64,000 nt of DNA from Stygiolobus caldivivus (lineage in GTDB: Archaea; Thermoproteota; Thermoprotei_A; Sulfolobales; Sulfolobaceae), in the NCBI RefSeq assembly GCF_019704315.1, contig NZ_AP024597.1, positions 2,702,501 to 2,766,500 on the forward strand, read 5' to 3'. Positions 1-10,344 of the stretch are shown one piece after another. The first letter of the stretch is position 1, and the number at the start of each line of letters is the position of its first letter. A program made the translations under genes and the position numbers. The notes below the pieces were generated by a model that saw only the letters and a program-made list of their open reading frames with translations, was not told where the DNA came from and did not search any database.

Positions 1-384
1 GAATATGCATTAAAATTACTGTTGAAAACTATTAAAATTAAATCAGCTAGTTTAATCCTTTTCAATTCTTCAATCATCCATGAGCATATCTTTAACAAAA
101 TAGTCGTATTTTTCGGAAATGAAATAGTAGAAGAGACGTCTGAAGGCGAGTTCTATCACCCTTACTCTTTGCTTCTCCAGAACGCGAAACTCACCATAGG
201 TAAATTTAGGGAAAAAGTAAATTTTAGTGAGATAGGCGATCCTTCACCCCATGGGTGTCCATATCACCCTTATTGTAATTTCATAAAGAAAGAGATAAAG
301 AAGATGTGTTACACTGTGAACCCTAATTTATTCAATGTAAAAGGTAACAAAGTAAGGTGTTGGATATATGAAAATTTTAAATAA
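1..384 (+). CDS. Oligopeptide/dipeptide ABC transporter ATP-binding protein, C-terminal part (5' end outside window)
   Basis: The frame is already open at base 1, so the TTG at 22 is an internal codon and the gene begins left of the window. The visible tail of about 127 residues has the end of an ABC ATPase core (IVVFFGNEIVEET) followed by the C-terminal extension typical of OppD/OppF/DppF proteins: HPYSLLLQNA, then a four-cysteine cluster starting GCPYHPYC and ending VRCWIYE. Known members energise uptake of peptides or oligosaccharides at the inner face of the membrane. Walker A, signature and Walker B motifs are not in view, so the substrate and whether the gene is intact upstream cannot be judged. 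Partner permease genes would be expected to the left. Confidence 0.8.
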   Translation, partial: EYALKLLLKTIKIKSASLILFNSSIIHEHIFNKIVVFFGNEIVEETSEGEFYHPYSLLLQNAKLTIGKFREKVNFSEIGDPSPHGCPYHPYCNFIKKEIKKMCYTVNPNLFNVKGNKVRCWIYENFK

Positions 385-490
385 TAAAAATTTATATTGA
401 TTTTTTAAAATATAAGACATAATGTAACTAATGTTTACTTAAACTTTAGTAGTAAAACTTAAATTCGGTGTCGAACTATTTTTCCAAGCT

Positions 491-1648
491 ATGACCGAGC
501 ATAGGACAAATTTAATATATACCGCAATATTTCTAGTTTTAATTACAGTATCTTCAAGAGCTACGAATAATATGGTGACCACTACGGTGCCACTTTTAGG
601 GAAATACGTGTTGCATTTCTCTAACACTGTCGTAGGTCTGTTATCCACCGTTATTTTTGCCTTTACTTTCCTATCAACTTCTTATATTAACCCGTCACTG
701 AATGCTACGACCAGAAAACGTGTGTTCATAATCTCTAATGGGTTTATAGTTTTGTCATTACTCCTCTATTATTATTCCAGCCCTATGACTGTATGGATAT
801 TATCGGCGGTAGCTGGGCTTGCCTTCGGGCTCGTAATGCCAAACCTAATAACTGCAGCGAGTTTAGCAAACGATAAGAAATCTGCGGAAAGGCTTCTAGC
901 ACTTTATTCTACTAGTTTAAGCCTTAGCCTTATAATAGGCCCCGCATTAGAGACCTTCCTCTTGACAAAGGTAGGATATAGGGAGATATTTCTCTGGTTT
1001 ATTCCGTTAGCCCTAATCGCATTTATCCTATCAGCTAGGCTAAAGTTTCCGGACGTAAAAAGGGAAGATAAAGGTATAGCGATACTACGAAACAAAGGTT
1101 TTATCTCATCAGTATTGTCAATAACTACCTATAATATACCGTTTGCAGCTTTCACGACGTTCTTAGCTATTTTAGCTAAAGAGAGGTTTAACATACCTGA
1201 CTTTGAGGCTTACTCTGTTTTCCTACCGTTTTTCACAATATCTTTCCTTACAAGATTGTCAATGACAATAAAGCCGTTTAGTAACCTCAAAGTACCGCTC
1301 GTAATCTCAATTGGTATTACTATCATAGGTTTATTAGGAATACTGTACGCCCCTTCCTATACTGCTTTCTTAGCAGTTATAGCACTATTAGGTATTCCTC
1401 ATGGCTCTATATTCCCTATGTCTACAATAATGATAAGTAGGGCGACAAGTATTGCTGAGAGAAATGCTGTAAATTCCTATTTCTTAGCATACAATAATAT
1501 TCTGTTCCTCGCTGTCCCTGCAATAGTAGGGTTTATATCTACCTTTATCGGGTTGACATTGACTATGACGTTACTAGTGATCCCGGTATTTATAACTGCG
1601 TTAATGTTCTTCAGTAAGTACTGGAATGATGAGATTTTAAAGGGTTAA
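491..1648 (+). CDS. MFS transporter
   Basis: Polytopic membrane protein of 385 residues with about 12 hydrophobic segments in two halves, separated by a charged central loop near residues 183-200 (KFPDVKREDKG). This is the standard length and layout of the major facilitator superfamily. Small residues and Gly-rich turns such as GLAFGLVMPN and GLLGILY fit this fold. The substrate cannot be read from the sequence. The start ATG follows an AT-rich leader without a Shine-Dalgarno, as is common for leaderless first genes in this group. Its stop overlaps the stop of the convergent EamA gene by 4 bp. Confidence 0.8.
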   Translation: MTEHRTNLIYTAIFLVLITVSSRATNNMVTTTVPLLGKYVLHFSNTVVGLLSTVIFAFTFLSTSYINPSLNATTRKRVFIISNGFIVLSLLLYYYSSPMTVWILSAVAGLAFGLVMPNLITAASLANDKKSAERLLALYSTSLSLSLIIGPALETFLLTKVGYREIFLWFIPLALIAFILSARLKFPDVKREDKGIAILRNKGFISSVLSITTYNIPFAAFTTFLAILAKERFNIPDFEAYSVFLPFFTISFLTRLSMTIKPFSNLKVPLVISIGITIIGLLGILYAPSYTAFLAVIALLGIPHGSIFPMSTIMISRATSIAERNAVNSYFLAYNNILFLAVPAIVGFISTFIGLTLTMTLLVIPVFITALMFFSKYWNDEILKG

Positions 1649-2460
1649 AAAGACATGAGTATTGCTGATAGTATTATTATAAAAGAACCGAATAACTGTA
1701 AGGCAGAGAGTACTTGGTGTAAAATGAAAAAGGCTAGGATGATCGTAAATACAGGCTCTAGGGTAGAAATCACTGTAGCAGTTATTGAGTCGCTTTTTTC
1801 CATACCTCTATAAAAGAAATAATACGGAATAAGGGTTGCGAAAAATGATAAATACACACCTACGTAGACTGAGCTTAGACTAAACCCTGAAGGATCAAGA
1901 AGCAGGAAAATCAAGGAAAAGGGGAAACTCCAGAGAGACTGTGAGGCTAAGATTTCCACGTTACTTTTCCCCTTCAGCTGGAGCCTCCTCGACTGGACTA
2001 TAAGTAAAGCATAAGTTAGTCCTGAAGCTAGACCTAAGTACAAGTCGTTTATTGTTATCCGAGAAAGGTACATTATATAAACGCCTAAAAAGACTGAAAA
2101 ACTAGCAATAACCTTTTTTGCGTTTATTTCCTCATTTTTTGTAAATATAGAGGCCAGCAAAACCCAAATTGGCGCCGTGTATAGAAAGACTGCTGAAAGT
2201 GATGCACCTAAATAGTTTATTGTATAAATATAAGTTTCATAAAATGCTATGGCAATGACACCCAATAAAAGGGACTGAAAATCTATAAGCCTTCTTATTC
2301 TAACTAAGGGTAGGATAAAAAGTGAGGACACAAGGGACCTCATCATCACGACCTGAAACGGGTTTGCCCCTATTCCGTAACCTATTTGGACTGCTATACC
2401 TATTGTCCCCCATAAGAATGATGAGACCACTAGGTCAACTATTCCCTTCTTTAGCTTCAC
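1645..2460 (-). CDS. EamA/DMT-family transporter
   Basis: Drug/metabolite transporter superfamily protein with about ten membrane segments in two repeated EamA halves; the family exports metabolites or amino acids. The conserved opening KKGIVDLVVSSFLWGTIGIA starts directly after the GTG at 2460, so this start (271 residues) is preferred over the 305-residue reading from 2562, which would run into the divergent gene. Hallmarks are the early WGTIG segment and the end-of-repeat helix SAVFLYTAPIWVLLASIF. The gene is convergent with the MFS gene and divergent from the small membrane protein to the right, leaving a very short shared promoter region. Confidence 0.8.
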   Translation of the reverse strand: MKLKKGIVDLVVSSFLWGTIGIAVQIGYGIGANPFQVVMMRSLVSSLFILPLVRIRRLIDFQSLLLGVIAIAFYETYIYTINYLGASLSAVFLYTAPIWVLLASIFTKNEEINAKKVIASFSVFLGVYIMYLSRITINDLYLGLASGLTYALLIVQSRRLQLKGKSNVEILASQSLWSFPFSLIFLLLDPSGFSLSSVYVGVYLSFFATLIPYYFFYRGMEKSDSITATVISTLEPVFTIILAFFILHQVLSALQLFGSFIIILSAILMSF

Positions 2461-2476
2461 TAATAAAGTAATAAGA

Positions 2477-2893
2477 GTGAAAAGTAATAAGCATATTGTG
2501 AATTGGGGTAAGATATTTGGACTAATAGGAGCTATCATACTTATTCTAATATTTTTCAACAACCTTCGTATAGAACTTCATTACGCTGTCTTACAAGTTA
2601 GTTATTTTGAAAGTTTTAAGAATTTAAACGTGAGCATTATCAATGCAAATGCATCGGATATCGTAGTTAAAGTAACGAATCCTCTGAACGTCCCAGTGAC
2701 AATATGTAATATCACGGGTAAATACTTAGCCTTTTATAGACCCGTAATAGTCCCACCCTTAAGCGAAAAGAACATTACGATAGGTATAACGAACTATACC
2801 GCTCTGTTCAGCAGTATTAGTAATAAAAATGAAGAAATAATAGTCAAGTTAAGGATTGAAAATACTACTATAAAAGCGGTGAATATAATATGA
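2477..2893 (+). CDS. Conserved small membrane-anchored protein, unknown function
   Basis: A 138-residue protein with one N-terminal membrane helix (IFGLIGAIILILIFF) and then a beta-rich outer domain with several N-x-S/T sequons, ending without a second helix. The pattern VSIINANASDIVVKVTNPLNVPVTI resembles LEA14/WHy-like beta-sandwich domains by eye only. The GTG at 2477 gives the longest form; a GTG at 2498 (residue 8) would leave more room for a promoter against the divergent EamA gene. The ATGA overlap with the next gene implies translational coupling. No function can be assigned. Confidence 0.6.
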   Translation: MKSNKHIVNWGKIFGLIGAIILILIFFNNLRIELHYAVLQVSYFESFKNLNVSIINANASDIVVKVTNPLNVPVTICNITGKYLAFYRPVIVPPLSEKNITIGITNYTALFSSISNKNEEIIVKLRIENTTIKAVNII

Positions 2894-3432
2894 AGACAAA
2901 CGAGAAATTACTCCTTTTATACTATATAATATCACTAATTATCATAGTCATACCTCTACCGTGGTGGGGCTATAATATTGGAGGCGTATTTGTAATAACC
3001 GATTCTCCTTTTCAAATTACTGCAAACTTTATGGGGGTAAATGTAATCTTTGCTGACATAGTCAACTTATTTCTGAACGCGTTCAGGATATATGTGGGGA
3101 TGAACGTCATTTACGGCCTTTTCATGTTATGGAGTAAGAACACTATAATAAAGTACTCTACGCCGGCCTGGTTACCTGTTTTCTACGTAATTGACCCTAT
3201 CCTAATATATTTAGTATTCAATTATGTAGTTTCAACGGCTTTGGGCGGTCACTTTAGTTATCCCTTCTTGATAATAGGCACGGAGGACTTCATGACTACA
3301 TACCAGAACACTACCGTTAAAATGATTATTTCTTCCTATCCCACTGGAGTCTATTGGTTGGCTTTTATCCCTACGGGCTTCTATCTTGCCTTTATTTACT
3401 CAGATTATAGGCAAAAGAGGAGTTATAAATAA
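2890..3432 (+). CDS. Conserved integral membrane protein, unknown function
   Basis: A 180-residue protein with about four hydrophobic segments: residues 5-24, roughly 60-85, 95-120 and a last one near 155-172, ending in a basic tail (YRQKRSYK). It starts inside the stop codon of the preceding gene (ATGA), so the two are very likely translated from one mRNA and may act together at the membrane. No motif of a known transporter or enzyme is visible. It overlaps the convergent regulator gene by 10 bp. Confidence 0.6.
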   Translation: MKTNEKLLLLYYIISLIIIVIPLPWWGYNIGGVFVITDSPFQITANFMGVNVIFADIVNLFLNAFRIYVGMNVIYGLFMLWSKNTIIKYSTPAWLPVFYVIDPILIYLVFNYVVSTALGGHFSYPFLIIGTEDFMTTYQNTTVKMIISSYPTGVYWLAFIPTGFYLAFIYSDYRQKRSYK

Positions 3433-4211
3433 AACCCGGAGTTTATCTGATAATCATAAATTACCATAACATCAGCTTCTTTATCAGCAACGGTCCTTAC
3501 AGCTTCTACATATTTCCTCACGCTCTCAATATTATCAGTTATACATGCTATTATACCGGCTTCTCCGTCGTTGATCTCGAGAATTTTACATGAATCGAGG
3601 ACCTTCCTTGTTTCTGCTACTCTCTTAGTAAACATCGAGAACATTACTACGTCTGTCCTTTTTAGGTCTATTACCGGTACTAATTTTATTATTCCCTTTT
3701 CAAGAAGGAGTTTAAGCCTTTTATCAACTAACTTTTGTGCTAACCCTGTTTCCTGAGCTATCTCTGAGCTTTGTGCTCTAGGGTTCCTTACAAAATACTT
3801 AACAATTTGTAGGTCATAGGGTTTAGGCGTAATAAGCTCTTGTTTGGGGAAGTACTTTAACGAGTATTCGCCAAGGACTTTCTTCATCCCGTCAATTTTA
3901 TCTTCAATTTCAGGAAAAGAACTTCCCTCTATACCGTAAACGTTTAACCATTCTAAGCATTTGAACTTGAAGAAAATCCCTTCTCCGATGTAATCGTAGT
4001 AGTTCTTGAATGCGACAAAGCCAAAGTATCTACCGTAAAAATTCGGATTAACTAGAACTGTGTACCCCTTAAATACTCCGTCCTCCTGGAGCTTCCTTAT
4101 CCTATATGTTAAGGATGGAGGAGTTAAGCCCAGTTCCTTAGCTATATTGCGCTGTGACAGGAACGGGTCACGAAAAAGGTAGAGTAGGATCTTCTTTTCG
4201 ATCTCATCCAT
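3423..4211 (-). CDS. Lrp/AsnC-like regulator with two winged-helix domains
   Basis: A 262-residue protein built as a tandem. Residues 2-60 form an AsnC-type winged helix (KKILLYLFRDPFLSQRNIAK, then LTYRIRKLQEDGVFKGYTV). A second helix-turn-helix of the same type lies at about residues 130-190 (LQIVKYFVRNPRAQSSEIAQ, then KLLLEKGIIKLVPV). Each is followed by an alpha/beta stretch that may be a degenerate ligand (RAM) domain. Single-domain Lrp proteins are about 150 residues, so this looks like an internal duplication. It is probably a DNA-binding regulator; target and effector are unknown. It is followed head to tail by no other gene and stands apart from the carboxypeptidase. Confidence 0.72.
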   Translation of the reverse strand: MDEIEKKILLYLFRDPFLSQRNIAKELGLTPPSLTYRIRKLQEDGVFKGYTVLVNPNFYGRYFGFVAFKNYYDYIGEGIFFKFKCLEWLNVYGIEGSSFPEIEDKIDGMKKVLGEYSLKYFPKQELITPKPYDLQIVKYFVRNPRAQSSEIAQETGLAQKLVDKRLKLLLEKGIIKLVPVIDLKRTDVVMFSMFTKRVAETRKVLDSCKILEINDGEAGIIACITDNIESVRKYVEAVRTVADKEADVMVIYDYQINSGFYL

Positions 4212-4327
4212 CGTATTATTTATACCTCGGCATATCTAAATGTTTTTCCTTTAAACATACAATTTATTAACTATTCAGATATTACTGGATATCGATAAAG
4301 AATGATTTACAATATTTTTCTAAGTAA

Positions 4328-5818
4328 TTAAGCGTATTCTTTTCCCTTTGCTAGATACTTATCCCTCAAGTACTTTATTAACCCTTCTGGGTCGTAATCC
4401 GTCCCGAAAGCTCTCCTTAGCAGGACTTTGGGCGGGTACGTCGCACCGTATTTACATATTAATTCCCTTAAAGTCTCTCTGAGTTTATCGAATTTAGCCT
4501 CAGATACCAGTGAGTAAAGGTCAGTAATCTTTGCGTACAGCATACCCGCAACAATATTCCCCAGAGTGTATGTGGGAAAATAACCTATAGAACCTTGAGA
4601 CCAGTGTATGTCCTGCAGGACACCCTCTGCATCGTCTTTGGGAGTTACCCCTAAATACTTACTCATTAACTCGTTCCACAAAGACGGTACTTCGTCTACC
4701 TTTAGCCTCTCGTTTATTAACCTCTTCTCTATTTCATAACGAACAGCAATATGGAAATTATATGTAACTTCATCTGCGTCTACCCTTATTAAACTGGGTT
4801 TTACCGTGTTAAAGTACCGATAAACTTCATCTTTATCATACTTACTTAAGAAAGGTAAGTTGTCCTTCAGTGTGGGATATATTAAATCCACAAACTCTCT
4901 GCTCCTACCTATGACGTTTTCCCAAAACCTGGACTGTGACTCGTGGATGCCCGTAGAAGCCCCAGAGGCTATCGGTGTACCTTCAAGTCTCTCGTCGACC
5001 ATCAGTTCATACATTGCATGTCCGCTTTCATGTATTACAGAGAACATCGTAGCCTTGAAGTCCTTTCCTTCGTATCTGGTGGTTATCCTAACGTCTTTCC
5101 CTGATATCCTAATCGTGAAGGGGTGGGCGGAGATATCAAGCCTAAACTTATCAGTTGGCATACCCAACATCTTTACAACATGCTCGTTTACCTTTTTCAT
5201 CCTCTCAGCCTCATAAGGCACGCTTTCAAGTTCATGAGTCTTAGGGAAATAGCCGTCCTCTTCTACCTTCTTTAGGATATCCCCTAGCTCGGGTAGTAAT
5301 CTTTCGAAGACCTTATCACCGTCAGCTGTATTGAACCCCTCTTCATACAAATCCAGTAAAGCATCGTAGGGCTCTTTTTCGTAACCCAAGTAATCAGCTA
5401 TCTGCCTAGATAAGTTAACGATCTTCTCTAAGTACGACGAAAACATCTTGAAATCTGACTTAGACTTTGCATTTCTCCACACTACTACGCTCTCATTAGT
5501 GATCTTAGTAAATTCTTTTATTATTTCTATTGGAATTTTAGTATAATATTTAATGTTCCTTCTCAATACCCTTATTACTCCCCTCTCTTCGTCTGTTAAC
5601 TTTTCTTCCTCAATCCCTTCTAGCTTCCCTGCAAGTCTCATATACACTTCCTTTTCAAGTTCATTAAATACGGCGAATACGTCACCCCTAACAGAGGCAT
5701 CAGCTTCTGGCATGTACGTCTCTGTGTCCCACGTCATTAACGCTTCTGAATAGCTATAAGCCCACAGTTTCTTGTACTCTTCCAAAATGCCCTTTATGTT
5801 TTCAAACATAATGACCAC
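4328..5818 (-). CDS. Metal carboxypeptidase, M32 (Taq) family
   Basis: Cytosolic zinc carboxypeptidase that trims C-terminal residues from peptides. At 496 residues it is the normal length for the M32 family. The zinc site HESGH is present in VIHESGHAMYELM (about residues 263-275), followed by the family motif IHESQSRFWEN about 30 residues later and by HIAVRYEIE near residue 385. The N-terminus (YSEALMTWDTETYMP) is typical. Two ATGs three codons apart (5818 and 5809) can both serve as start. No operon partner is evident; it is divergent from the MMPL gene, with about 60 bp for two promoters. Confidence 0.93.
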   Translation of the reverse strand: MVIMFENIKGILEEYKKLWAYSYSEALMTWDTETYMPEADASVRGDVFAVFNELEKEVYMRLAGKLEGIEEEKLTDEERGVIRVLRRNIKYYTKIPIEIIKEFTKITNESVVVWRNAKSKSDFKMFSSYLEKIVNLSRQIADYLGYEKEPYDALLDLYEEGFNTADGDKVFERLLPELGDILKKVEEDGYFPKTHELESVPYEAERMKKVNEHVVKMLGMPTDKFRLDISAHPFTIRISGKDVRITTRYEGKDFKATMFSVIHESGHAMYELMVDERLEGTPIASGASTGIHESQSRFWENVIGRSREFVDLIYPTLKDNLPFLSKYDKDEVYRYFNTVKPSLIRVDADEVTYNFHIAVRYEIEKRLINERLKVDEVPSLWNELMSKYLGVTPKDDAEGVLQDIHWSQGSIGYFPTYTLGNIVAGMLYAKITDLYSLVSEAKFDKLRETLRELICKYGATYPPKVLLRRAFGTDYDPEGLIKYLRDKYLAKGKEYA

Positions 5819-5881
5819 TTTACATTATCACTCGAAACTATTTAGTATAATGCTTTTAAATTAAAGATATATCTATAGCTT

Positions 5882-8800
5882 ATGTTTGAGGCTCTGGGTA
5901 AATTCGTTGCTAGTAAATGGTACGCAGTAATAGCTTTATGGGCTATAGTCCTTATCATTTCAGCACCATTATCTGGGCTATTCCTGAAGTCGGTTAATTA
6001 CCAAGTCACCATCTCAGTCCCTGGTAGCACATCTGCTAAGGCTGAGCATATCGTCAGCCACTACTTTAACTTAAGCGGTGCATCTGGTTCTAACGCAATA
6101 ATAATAGTTAGGGGTAATTCGACACCTTTTGCGGGTTACTTTGCAAACTTAACATCATATGGAAATATTTCAATAACTAATTACTACTCTATAGAGAAAG
6201 ACCTCCTCAATAAGACGTTTTACTCTGTTTCGAAGGAAGTAAATAACCTTACTGTGTCACTGCAAAACATTTCCAACAAAGAGGCAAATGTTTCAAACTA
6301 TTTGGCTGAGGAAAGAGTTAATATTACTTCTGATGTGGAGAACCTCATCAAGTTACATAATGGCACAGTAGAAGTAGAGAAAGAGTTCGTCAATACCTCT
6401 AGTACTATTAACAAGACTACCGTTGAATTACTTGCACTCCATAAGGACATGTTGAGTAACTATTCGACTTTCACAGAGATCCACAAGGAAGAGCTAACAC
6501 TTAACCAGACAGCCTATAATATATCTAAGTTCCTTTACTTACCTATACTTATATTTTTAAAATACTGGACGGCGTACTATAACTTGACTCATAACGTAAC
6601 AGCTTCAAACGAATATGCGTATTCCAAAACATATCCGTTATTAAGTGGCAAAGAGCTGGATTACTTTTACTTATTTTACCAAAAATGGGAAAACTCTCAG
6701 CCTTTACCCGACCCTTACTCAGTAGCTCAATTGGATATTGAAAATATCAGTAATAAAATTTTCAATTCGTCTCAGTTATATGTGATTAATTTCATGTTTA
6801 AGTATGTTAACCTAACTAATTTCGATAAGTCTGCTAGTGAAGAGATATTTACAATTAATTTCTTTAACGTGACATATAAAGTCCCGTTTCCACTAGCTAA
6901 ATCACTCCTTTTTGAAGAACCGCTACAAGTCCTCATAACCCTATATAGCGAAAAAACCGGTCTACCGGAAAGCCTTTTAGAATCCGTCTTCTACTCTACT
7001 CAAGCTAACATCAGTAAAATCTCCTTAGAGCTTTTGCTTTCAAAGGCTAATTCGACGAATGAAAGAGAGTTTATTAAATGTGTTTATGAAAACTTGTCTC
7101 AGACGCCACAGAATTTCGCTGTTAACTATGTTAGCCTTCACTTGAACGTTAGCCAAAGTACAGTGAAAGAGGCATTGACGCTAAACTCTACTCAGAGTGC
7201 TGTCTCCTATGTAGCACAAAAGATATCAAATAAAACGGGACTGTCTAACTGGTTCATTGAATCTCTTTACTATGAGGGGAATGTAAGTAACCTCTCCGCG
7301 TACCTTATATCCCTCCACCTTACCGAGCTTGATAAGCTCCTTAATGCCAGCAACTTAACCGCAAGACAGCTAGCCCTTGAGTTACTTAACGCCAGTAACG
7401 CTAGACCATTGGCAATATCCTTAATTGTTAACTACATAAACTCTTCCTCTCCAATAGTCTTACTGAACAAGACGTTGCTAAAGTATGATTTGCTCAATAA
7501 TTACTCTTACTATTCCGTCTTAATTTCCGGCAAATACCCGGTTTATTTAAATATTACTAATGAACTATATTCTAATGATACTCTGCTTTTATTCCTTAAG
7601 GGTAATTTCACTTATGATGAAGCCAAAGACCTGGAAAACTTAATTTACACTAATACTCACCTCAAAGTCGTCTTGACCGGTGCTGAACCAATTTCTGAGC
7701 AGTTAAAAGACGTTGCTGCTGTAGCCTATTCCACAGCAATACCAGTAGGTATATTCTTAGCCATCTTATTGGCAGGAATATACTTCAGGTCATTTATCGC
7801 GGCGTTCATGCCCTTAACGATATACATATCAGCGTTTTTCGTATCTTCAGTGTTCCTTTACATCGTAGTAATTAAGTTACTGCACATTGCTATAAGTTTC
7901 TTAGTACCCAGCGAAGTCCTCTTACTTTCTCTTGGGCTCGGGACTGACTACGTCGTGTTCATTGCAAGTAGATATGTTGAAGAGAGGGAGAAAGGTGTTT
8001 CCCCTAGAGACGCAGTGTACGAGGCTGTGAGGTGGGGAGGTAGGGCTGTTACAATAACTGCTCTGATCGTAATGGTGTCATTCTTGTTCATTTACGTGTA
8101 CGACATCCCATTCTTCTCCGACACTGCAATATCTGATATGTTGAGCGTAATTATCATTTGGCTAGCTTCAATAACACTATTCCCTTCAATTCTCAGGGCA
8201 GTGGGTGATAAGCTGTTCTTCCCCAGAAGGTTGAACAAGGCAGGGAAAGAGAAAGCAAAGGCTATAAGCCACCCTGGGAGGGTAGTGGGTATTATATCGG
8301 CCTTGGTCATCATAGCGGCTGTTTTCGCGTCCTTTACTCCTCTGACCCTGAACGTTTTGGCACTACTCCCTCAGTCCCAAGCCACTGAAGGCGTAAGCTT
8401 CCTGAGCTCGCATTTTACCTCAGCAAATGTGTTCCCGATTTACGTAGTTATACCCTATAACTCAACTAACGGGTTCACCCAAAGTACCTATGGGTACACA
8501 GTTGATCTCTACAAAGAGCTAACTAATATCTATGGTGTTACCGCAGTGTACTCGCCAGTATCTCCATATGGATATCTAGTAAACTACACTGAGCTCAAGG
8601 CTTATAACTATACACAGTATTTATCTCACGGCTATATCCTCTTTGTTGTAAACCAAAAATACCAACCGTTCTCGTTACAAGCTTTTGGGGTGGTTAAGCA
8701 GGTACTCCATGTCATAGGTAACAGAGGGTACGTAGGTGGAGGTCCGGTAGACTCCTTCAACATATACAACTTTGTCCAGTCTGACTTCTTTATAATAGTA

Positions 8801-9304
8801 GGAGAGATAGCTGTTACTATGTTTATTTTACTCCTTATAATGACGAGAAGTCTATCAATATCTGCTGTCATAATTTATGTTATAATGTCTGCCGTTGCGA
8901 TAACTTTAGGTCTTGAAAGGTTAGTATTTAACTTCTTACTAGGATATTCAATATTTGCCGTAGTACCGATTTTCCTCGTTGCTATAATAATAGGTATAGG
9001 GATGGACTATAACATCTTCCTCGTGGCAAGGATCCATGAGGAATTAGAAAAAGGCAAGGATATGAGTGAAGCAATAGCGACTTCAGTTGGAACTCTGAGG
9101 CTTACGATCGCATTCTTAGGCCTAATCTTTGCTGGGACACTGGGCTCATTAATGCTGGTAAATGCTTCGATACTCCAAGAACTCGGCTTCGCATTCGCTG
9201 TTGCCGCAATACTAGAGACTAGTGTATTATGGGCTTATTTAGCACCGTCACTGATGCTGATCTTGTATAGGAAGTTCAAGATTAGGCCAAAGCTCATTGT
9301 TTAA
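5882..9304 (+). CDS. MMPL/RND-family membrane protein
   Basis: A very large protein (1140 residues) of the resistance-nodulation-division/MMPL type, which exports lipids or other substrates using ion gradients. One N-terminal helix is followed by a huge extracytoplasmic domain (about residues 35-610) full of N-x-S/T sequons, then a five- to six-helix bundle (about 615-790) with [18 protein letters not shown], a second outer domain, and a second bundle (about 985-1130) with [19 protein letters not shown]. The paired GxGxDY motifs are the family's transmembrane acidic signatures. The enlarged, Asn-rich first loop is probably heavily glycosylated, as expected for an acid-exposed surface. It overlaps the convergent methyltransferase by 11 bp. 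Confidence 0.88.
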   Translation: MFEALGKFVASKWYAVIALWAIVLIISAPLSGLFLKSVNYQVTISVPGSTSAKAEHIVSHYFNLSGASGSNAIIIVRGNSTPFAGYFANLTSYGNISITNYYSIEKDLLNKTFYSVSKEVNNLTVSLQNISNKEANVSNYLAEERVNITSDVENLIKLHNGTVEVEKEFVNTSSTINKTTVELLALHKDMLSNYSTFTEIHKEELTLNQTAYNISKFLYLPILIFLKYWTAYYNLTHNVTASNEYAYSKTYPLLSGKELDYFYLFYQKWENSQPLPDPYSVAQLDIENISNKIFNSSQLYVINFMFKYVNLTNFDKSASEEIFTINFFNVTYKVPFPLAKSLLFEEPLQVLITLYSEKTGLPESLLESVFYSTQANISKISLELLLSKANSTNEREFIKCVYENLSQTPQNFAVNYVSLHLNVSQSTVKEALTLNSTQSAVSYVAQKISNKTGLSNWFIESLYYEGNVSNLSAYLISLHLTELDKLLNASNLTARQLALELLNASNARPLAISLIVNYINSSSPIVLLNKTLLKYDLLNNYSYYSVLISGKYPVYLNITNELYSNDTLLLFLKGNFTYDEAKDLENLIYTNTHLKVVLTGAEPISEQLKDVAAVAYSTAIPVGIFLAILLAGIYFRSFIAAFMPLTIYISAFFVSSVFLYIVVIKLLHIAISFLVPSEVLLLSLGLGTDYVVFIASRYVEEREKGVSPRDAVYEAVRWGGRAVTITALIVMVSFLFIYVYDIPFFSDTAISDMLSVIIIWLASITLFPSILRAVGDKLFFPRRLNKAGKEKAKAISHPGRVVGIISALVIIAAVFASFTPLTLNVLALLPQSQATEGVSFLSSHFTSANVFPIYVVIPYNSTNGFTQSTYGYTVDLYKELTNIYGVTAVYSPVSPYGYLVNYTELKAYNYTQYLSHGYILFVVNQKYQPFSLQAFGVVKQVLHVIGNRGYVGGGPVDSFNIYNFVQSDFFIIVGEIAVTMFILLLIMTRSLSISAVIIYVIMSAVAITLGLERLVFNFLLGYSIFAVVPIFLVAIIIGIGMDYNIFLVARIHEELEKGKDMSEAIATSVGTLRLTIAFLGLIFAGTLGSLMLVNASILQELGFAFAVAAILETSVLWAYLAPSLMLILYRKFKIRPKLIV

Positions 9305-9893
9305 CCGCTTCAACGCATACGAAAGACCCGGAGTCCGTATCATTCACTTCATCTATTTTTTCTTCCATTTGGAATAGTGTGGATCGGACGAGGTTTATTT
9401 TCATATCTTCAGATTGTAGGGCGTGATAGAGATCTTCCCTACTTATAAAATGGGCTTGCGAATAGTACTTATGCCCTTTTTTACCTAGTTCCTCGTAATA
9501 CTTCCCGAAGGGAGAATCTCTAGGTATATAACATATGACTATTCTCTTCTTAGTAACTCTCTTTAACTCCTTCACAAACCTTTTAGGGTCGTCTATGAAG
9601 CACACAGTTACTGATGAAAATACACACTCGAAGGCGTTTTCCCTGAAGGGCAAATTTAGCGCGTCACCTTGTACTCTGTCCTCATTTTCAGGGATACTCG
9701 TAAGCATGAAAATTGACAGATCTAAGGAAACCTTATTCCCGGAAATAGTTTCATGGAATATAGCAGGACCCGAGCCTACATCTAAGCAATTGTTGAGCTT
9801 AAAGGAAGAAACTAGCCTTCTCTCACTTTCATAGACCTTGTCGTGAATTCTATACCACTTAGCATAACCATCAGGATCAGTAAAGATCTCCAC
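9294..9893 (-). CDS. Class I SAM-dependent methyltransferase
   Basis: A 199-residue protein with the Rossmann-fold methyltransferase pattern: motif [13 protein letters not shown] (about residues 37-48), the acidic end of strand 2 in VSLDLS, motif post-[11 protein letters not shown] and the motif IV region [16 protein letters not shown]. It resembles the UbiE/Methyltransf_11 group acting on small molecules or lipids; the substrate is unknown. The ATG at 9893 follows an AT-rich leader. Its 3' end overlaps that of the MMPL gene. Confidence 0.82.
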   Translation of the reverse strand: MEIFTDPDGYAKWYRIHDKVYESERRLVSSFKLNNCLDVGSGPAIFHETISGNKVSLDLSIFMLTSIPENEDRVQGDALNLPFRENAFECVFSSVTVCFIDDPKRFVKELKRVTKKRIVICYIPRDSPFGKYYEELGKKGHKYYSQAHFISREDLYHALQSEDMKINLVRSTLFQMEEKIDEVNDTDSGSFVCVEAVKQ

Positions 9894-9952
9894 AGTATAT
9901 TATATCTACATTCAAGGGTAAAAATATACGTATATTAAAGTCACTTGTGGGC

Positions 9953-10153
9953 GATCCATGTTTATTTTATAATTTCTATTTGTCTAAGTATAATAAGATT
10001 ATAACAATTATTATTATAATCATTTAAATATACTACACATATCAATATTAATACGTGGTACCGTGTAAAGGCGTGTAATGATGGGTTTATTATTTAATTT
10101 ATCTAGAACATGTTACATATACTTTATTATTTGCCCGCGAATTATACTAATTC
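9953..10153 (-). repeat. Dispersed intergenic element, copy A (minus orientation)
   Basis: One of a family of about 170-230 bp non-coding elements described in the findings. Read on the minus strand it begins GAATTAGTATAATT (10153 to 10140), carries GATAAATTAA and the block CGGTACC that also appears in the copies at 12.8 and 31.1 kb, and ends in GACAAATAGAAATT followed by ATGGATC near 9953. It fills most of the gap between the methyltransferase and the AarF gene. The remainder up to 10344 holds only AT-rich leader. Confidence 0.65.
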
Positions 10154-10344
10154 TAGAAAAATTTCAATTCACAAGGAATACCTTAGCGGCCCCAGTTGTA
10201 GGGAAATAAAGTTTCCCTATGCAGTTAATTTACGTAACAGCTAAACCCGCTACTTAAAGTAATTCATACGGGGTCAGAAATCCCTTAATGTAAATTTTAT
10301 TGTTTGACGGGAAACCTAATTAGTTTTAAATCATACTTATTATT

